Shown here: positions 57,838-58,396 of the stretch, piece after piece
Layout of the letters: each line of letters opens with the position of its first letter
Position numbering within the stretch: position 1 is the stretch's first letter
Notes under the pieces: model-generated
Told to the model about the DNA's origin: nothing
Seen by the model: only the letters and a program-made list of their open reading frames with translations
Databases searched by the model: none
DNA from: Thermoflexales bacterium
Lineage (GTDB): Bacteria; Chloroflexota; Anaerolineae; J036; Brachytrichaceae
DNA length: 58,396 bases
Direction of reading: 5' to 3'
NCBI GenBank assembly: GCA_025056895.1
Contig: JANWVJ010000004.1
Span: 1-58,396 of the forward strand
Program-made: the position numbers and the translations under genes

Positions 57838-58396
57838 ATGAACGACGATTTCAGCCGGCTGGCCGGTCAAACCGAGCTTAGCGCTGTAGATGGGCAGATC
57901 GGCCGGCTGACCATTCGCGGCTACCCTATCGAAGAGCTGGCCGCCCATGCTTCATACGAAGAAGCGGCCTATCTGCTGTGGTATGGAGAGTTGCCTGATG
58001 CAGCGGCCTTGGCCGACTATGCAGAAGAGCTGGCGCGCTACCGCCCCCTGCATCCGCTGACGGTGCAGGTGCTAGAAGTGTGCGCGGCGCAACGGCTCGC
58101 GGCAATCGACGCGCTTCAAGTGGCTGCGCCTACGCTTGGGCTGGACGCGCCGCCTGAAGCCGCTCCGCCGGCCATCACGGCCCGCCTGCCCAGCCTGGTG
58201 GCAACTTACTGGCGGATGCTGAACGGCCAATCGCCGGTTGAGGCCCGTCTCGATCTCGGTCATACGGCCAACTATCTGTACATCTTGAACGGCGCGCTGC
58301 CCCATCCGGCCTGTGTGAAGGCGCTGGAGACTTACTTGGTTACCATGATTGACCATGGCATCAACGCCTCGACCTTTGCGGCGCGCGTGATCACCT
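57838..58396 (+). CDS. gltA: Citrate synthase, 5' part (runs off the right edge)
   Basis: The first 186 codons of a citrate synthase are present. It starts with the family's ELSAVDGQIGRLTIRGYPIE segment and EEAAYLLWYGELP, and includes the region of the first active-site His in HTANYLYILNG and the MIDHGINASTFAARV motif. The enzyme condenses oxaloacetate and acetyl-CoA; 2-methylcitrate synthases share this fold and cannot be excluded. The ATG is preceded by a GGGAA element. It has no stop in the window because the sequence ends. Confidence 0.9.
   Translation, partial: MNDDFSRLAGQTELSAVDGQIGRLTIRGYPIEELAAHASYEEAAYLLWYGELPDAAALADYAEELARYRPLHPLTVQVLEVCAAQRLAAIDALQVAAPTLGLDAPPEAAPPAITARLPSLVATYWRMLNGQSPVEARLDLGHTANYLYILNGALPHPACVKALETYLVTMIDHGINASTFAARVIT

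Overview
The window is GC-rich (roughly 60% by eye) chromosomal DNA with short intergenic gaps and no phage, transposon, plasmid or CRISPR signature. A bacteriochlorophyll synthase (bchG) and a geranylgeranyl reductase (bchP) sit next to each other at the left end. They occur together with a T-box-controlled valS, a YaaQ-type cyclic-di-AMP receptor, RNase J, UbiD/UbiA-type quinone genes and proline/threonine-rich secreted proteins. This combination points to a phototrophic member of the Chloroflexota, perhaps of the Anaerolineae/Roseilinea type. The taxon is inferred from gene content and was not tested.

Layout. 1-2657: start of an unidentified gene, then bchG-bchP. 2652-5316: minus-strand ABC-2 exporter operon (ATPase plus two DUF990-type permeases). 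5385-5460: tRNA-Arg with a GCG anticodon. 5591-8939: cyclic-di-AMP receptor, then a translationally coupled pair made of a B12-binding mutase-like protein and an opine-dehydrogenase-like enzyme. 9064-14582: secreted fasciclin protein and the pstS-pstC-pstA-pstB phosphate operon, with similar 11-bp-periodic Pho-box-like arrays in front of both fasciclin and pstS. 14872-20481: katG, a PA14 lipoprotein with Pro/Thr repeats, and an RNase H-fold/TPR protein. 20631-28176: T-box leader and valS facing a minus-strand run MFS-glycosyltransferase-fabF-rnc.

28198-41042: SGNH hydrolase, LeuC-like dehydratase, an SDR lacking the usual catalytic Tyr, a DUF1501/beta-propeller/DUF1800/Tat-protein export cluster, a small membrane protein, and a divergent enolase-superfamily/TIM-barrel isomerase pair that looks like a sugar-acid module. 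41094-49412: tsaE-tsaB-rimI, a family-4 uracil-DNA glycosylase ending in a clamp-binding motif, ubiD-SCO-ubiA (probably menaquinone and respiratory-oxidase related), an orphan binding lipoprotein and an MFS exporter. 49496-58396: an unrecognised protein with a cold-shock-like N-terminus and two 117-residue repeats, a GT39-like membrane glycosyltransferase, an EamA exporter behind tandem hairpins, an FHA/winged-helix regulator, MgtC, RNase J with a long leader, and the 5' part of a citrate synthase.

The most interesting signals are the B12-mutase/opine-dehydrogenase pair, the duplicated cold-shock-like protein, the shared Pho-box arrays, several genes whose only promoter candidate lies 6-8 nt before the start codon (probable leaderless mRNAs), the heavily repeated GCCGGC hexamer, and the hairpin-rich leader before the EamA gene.
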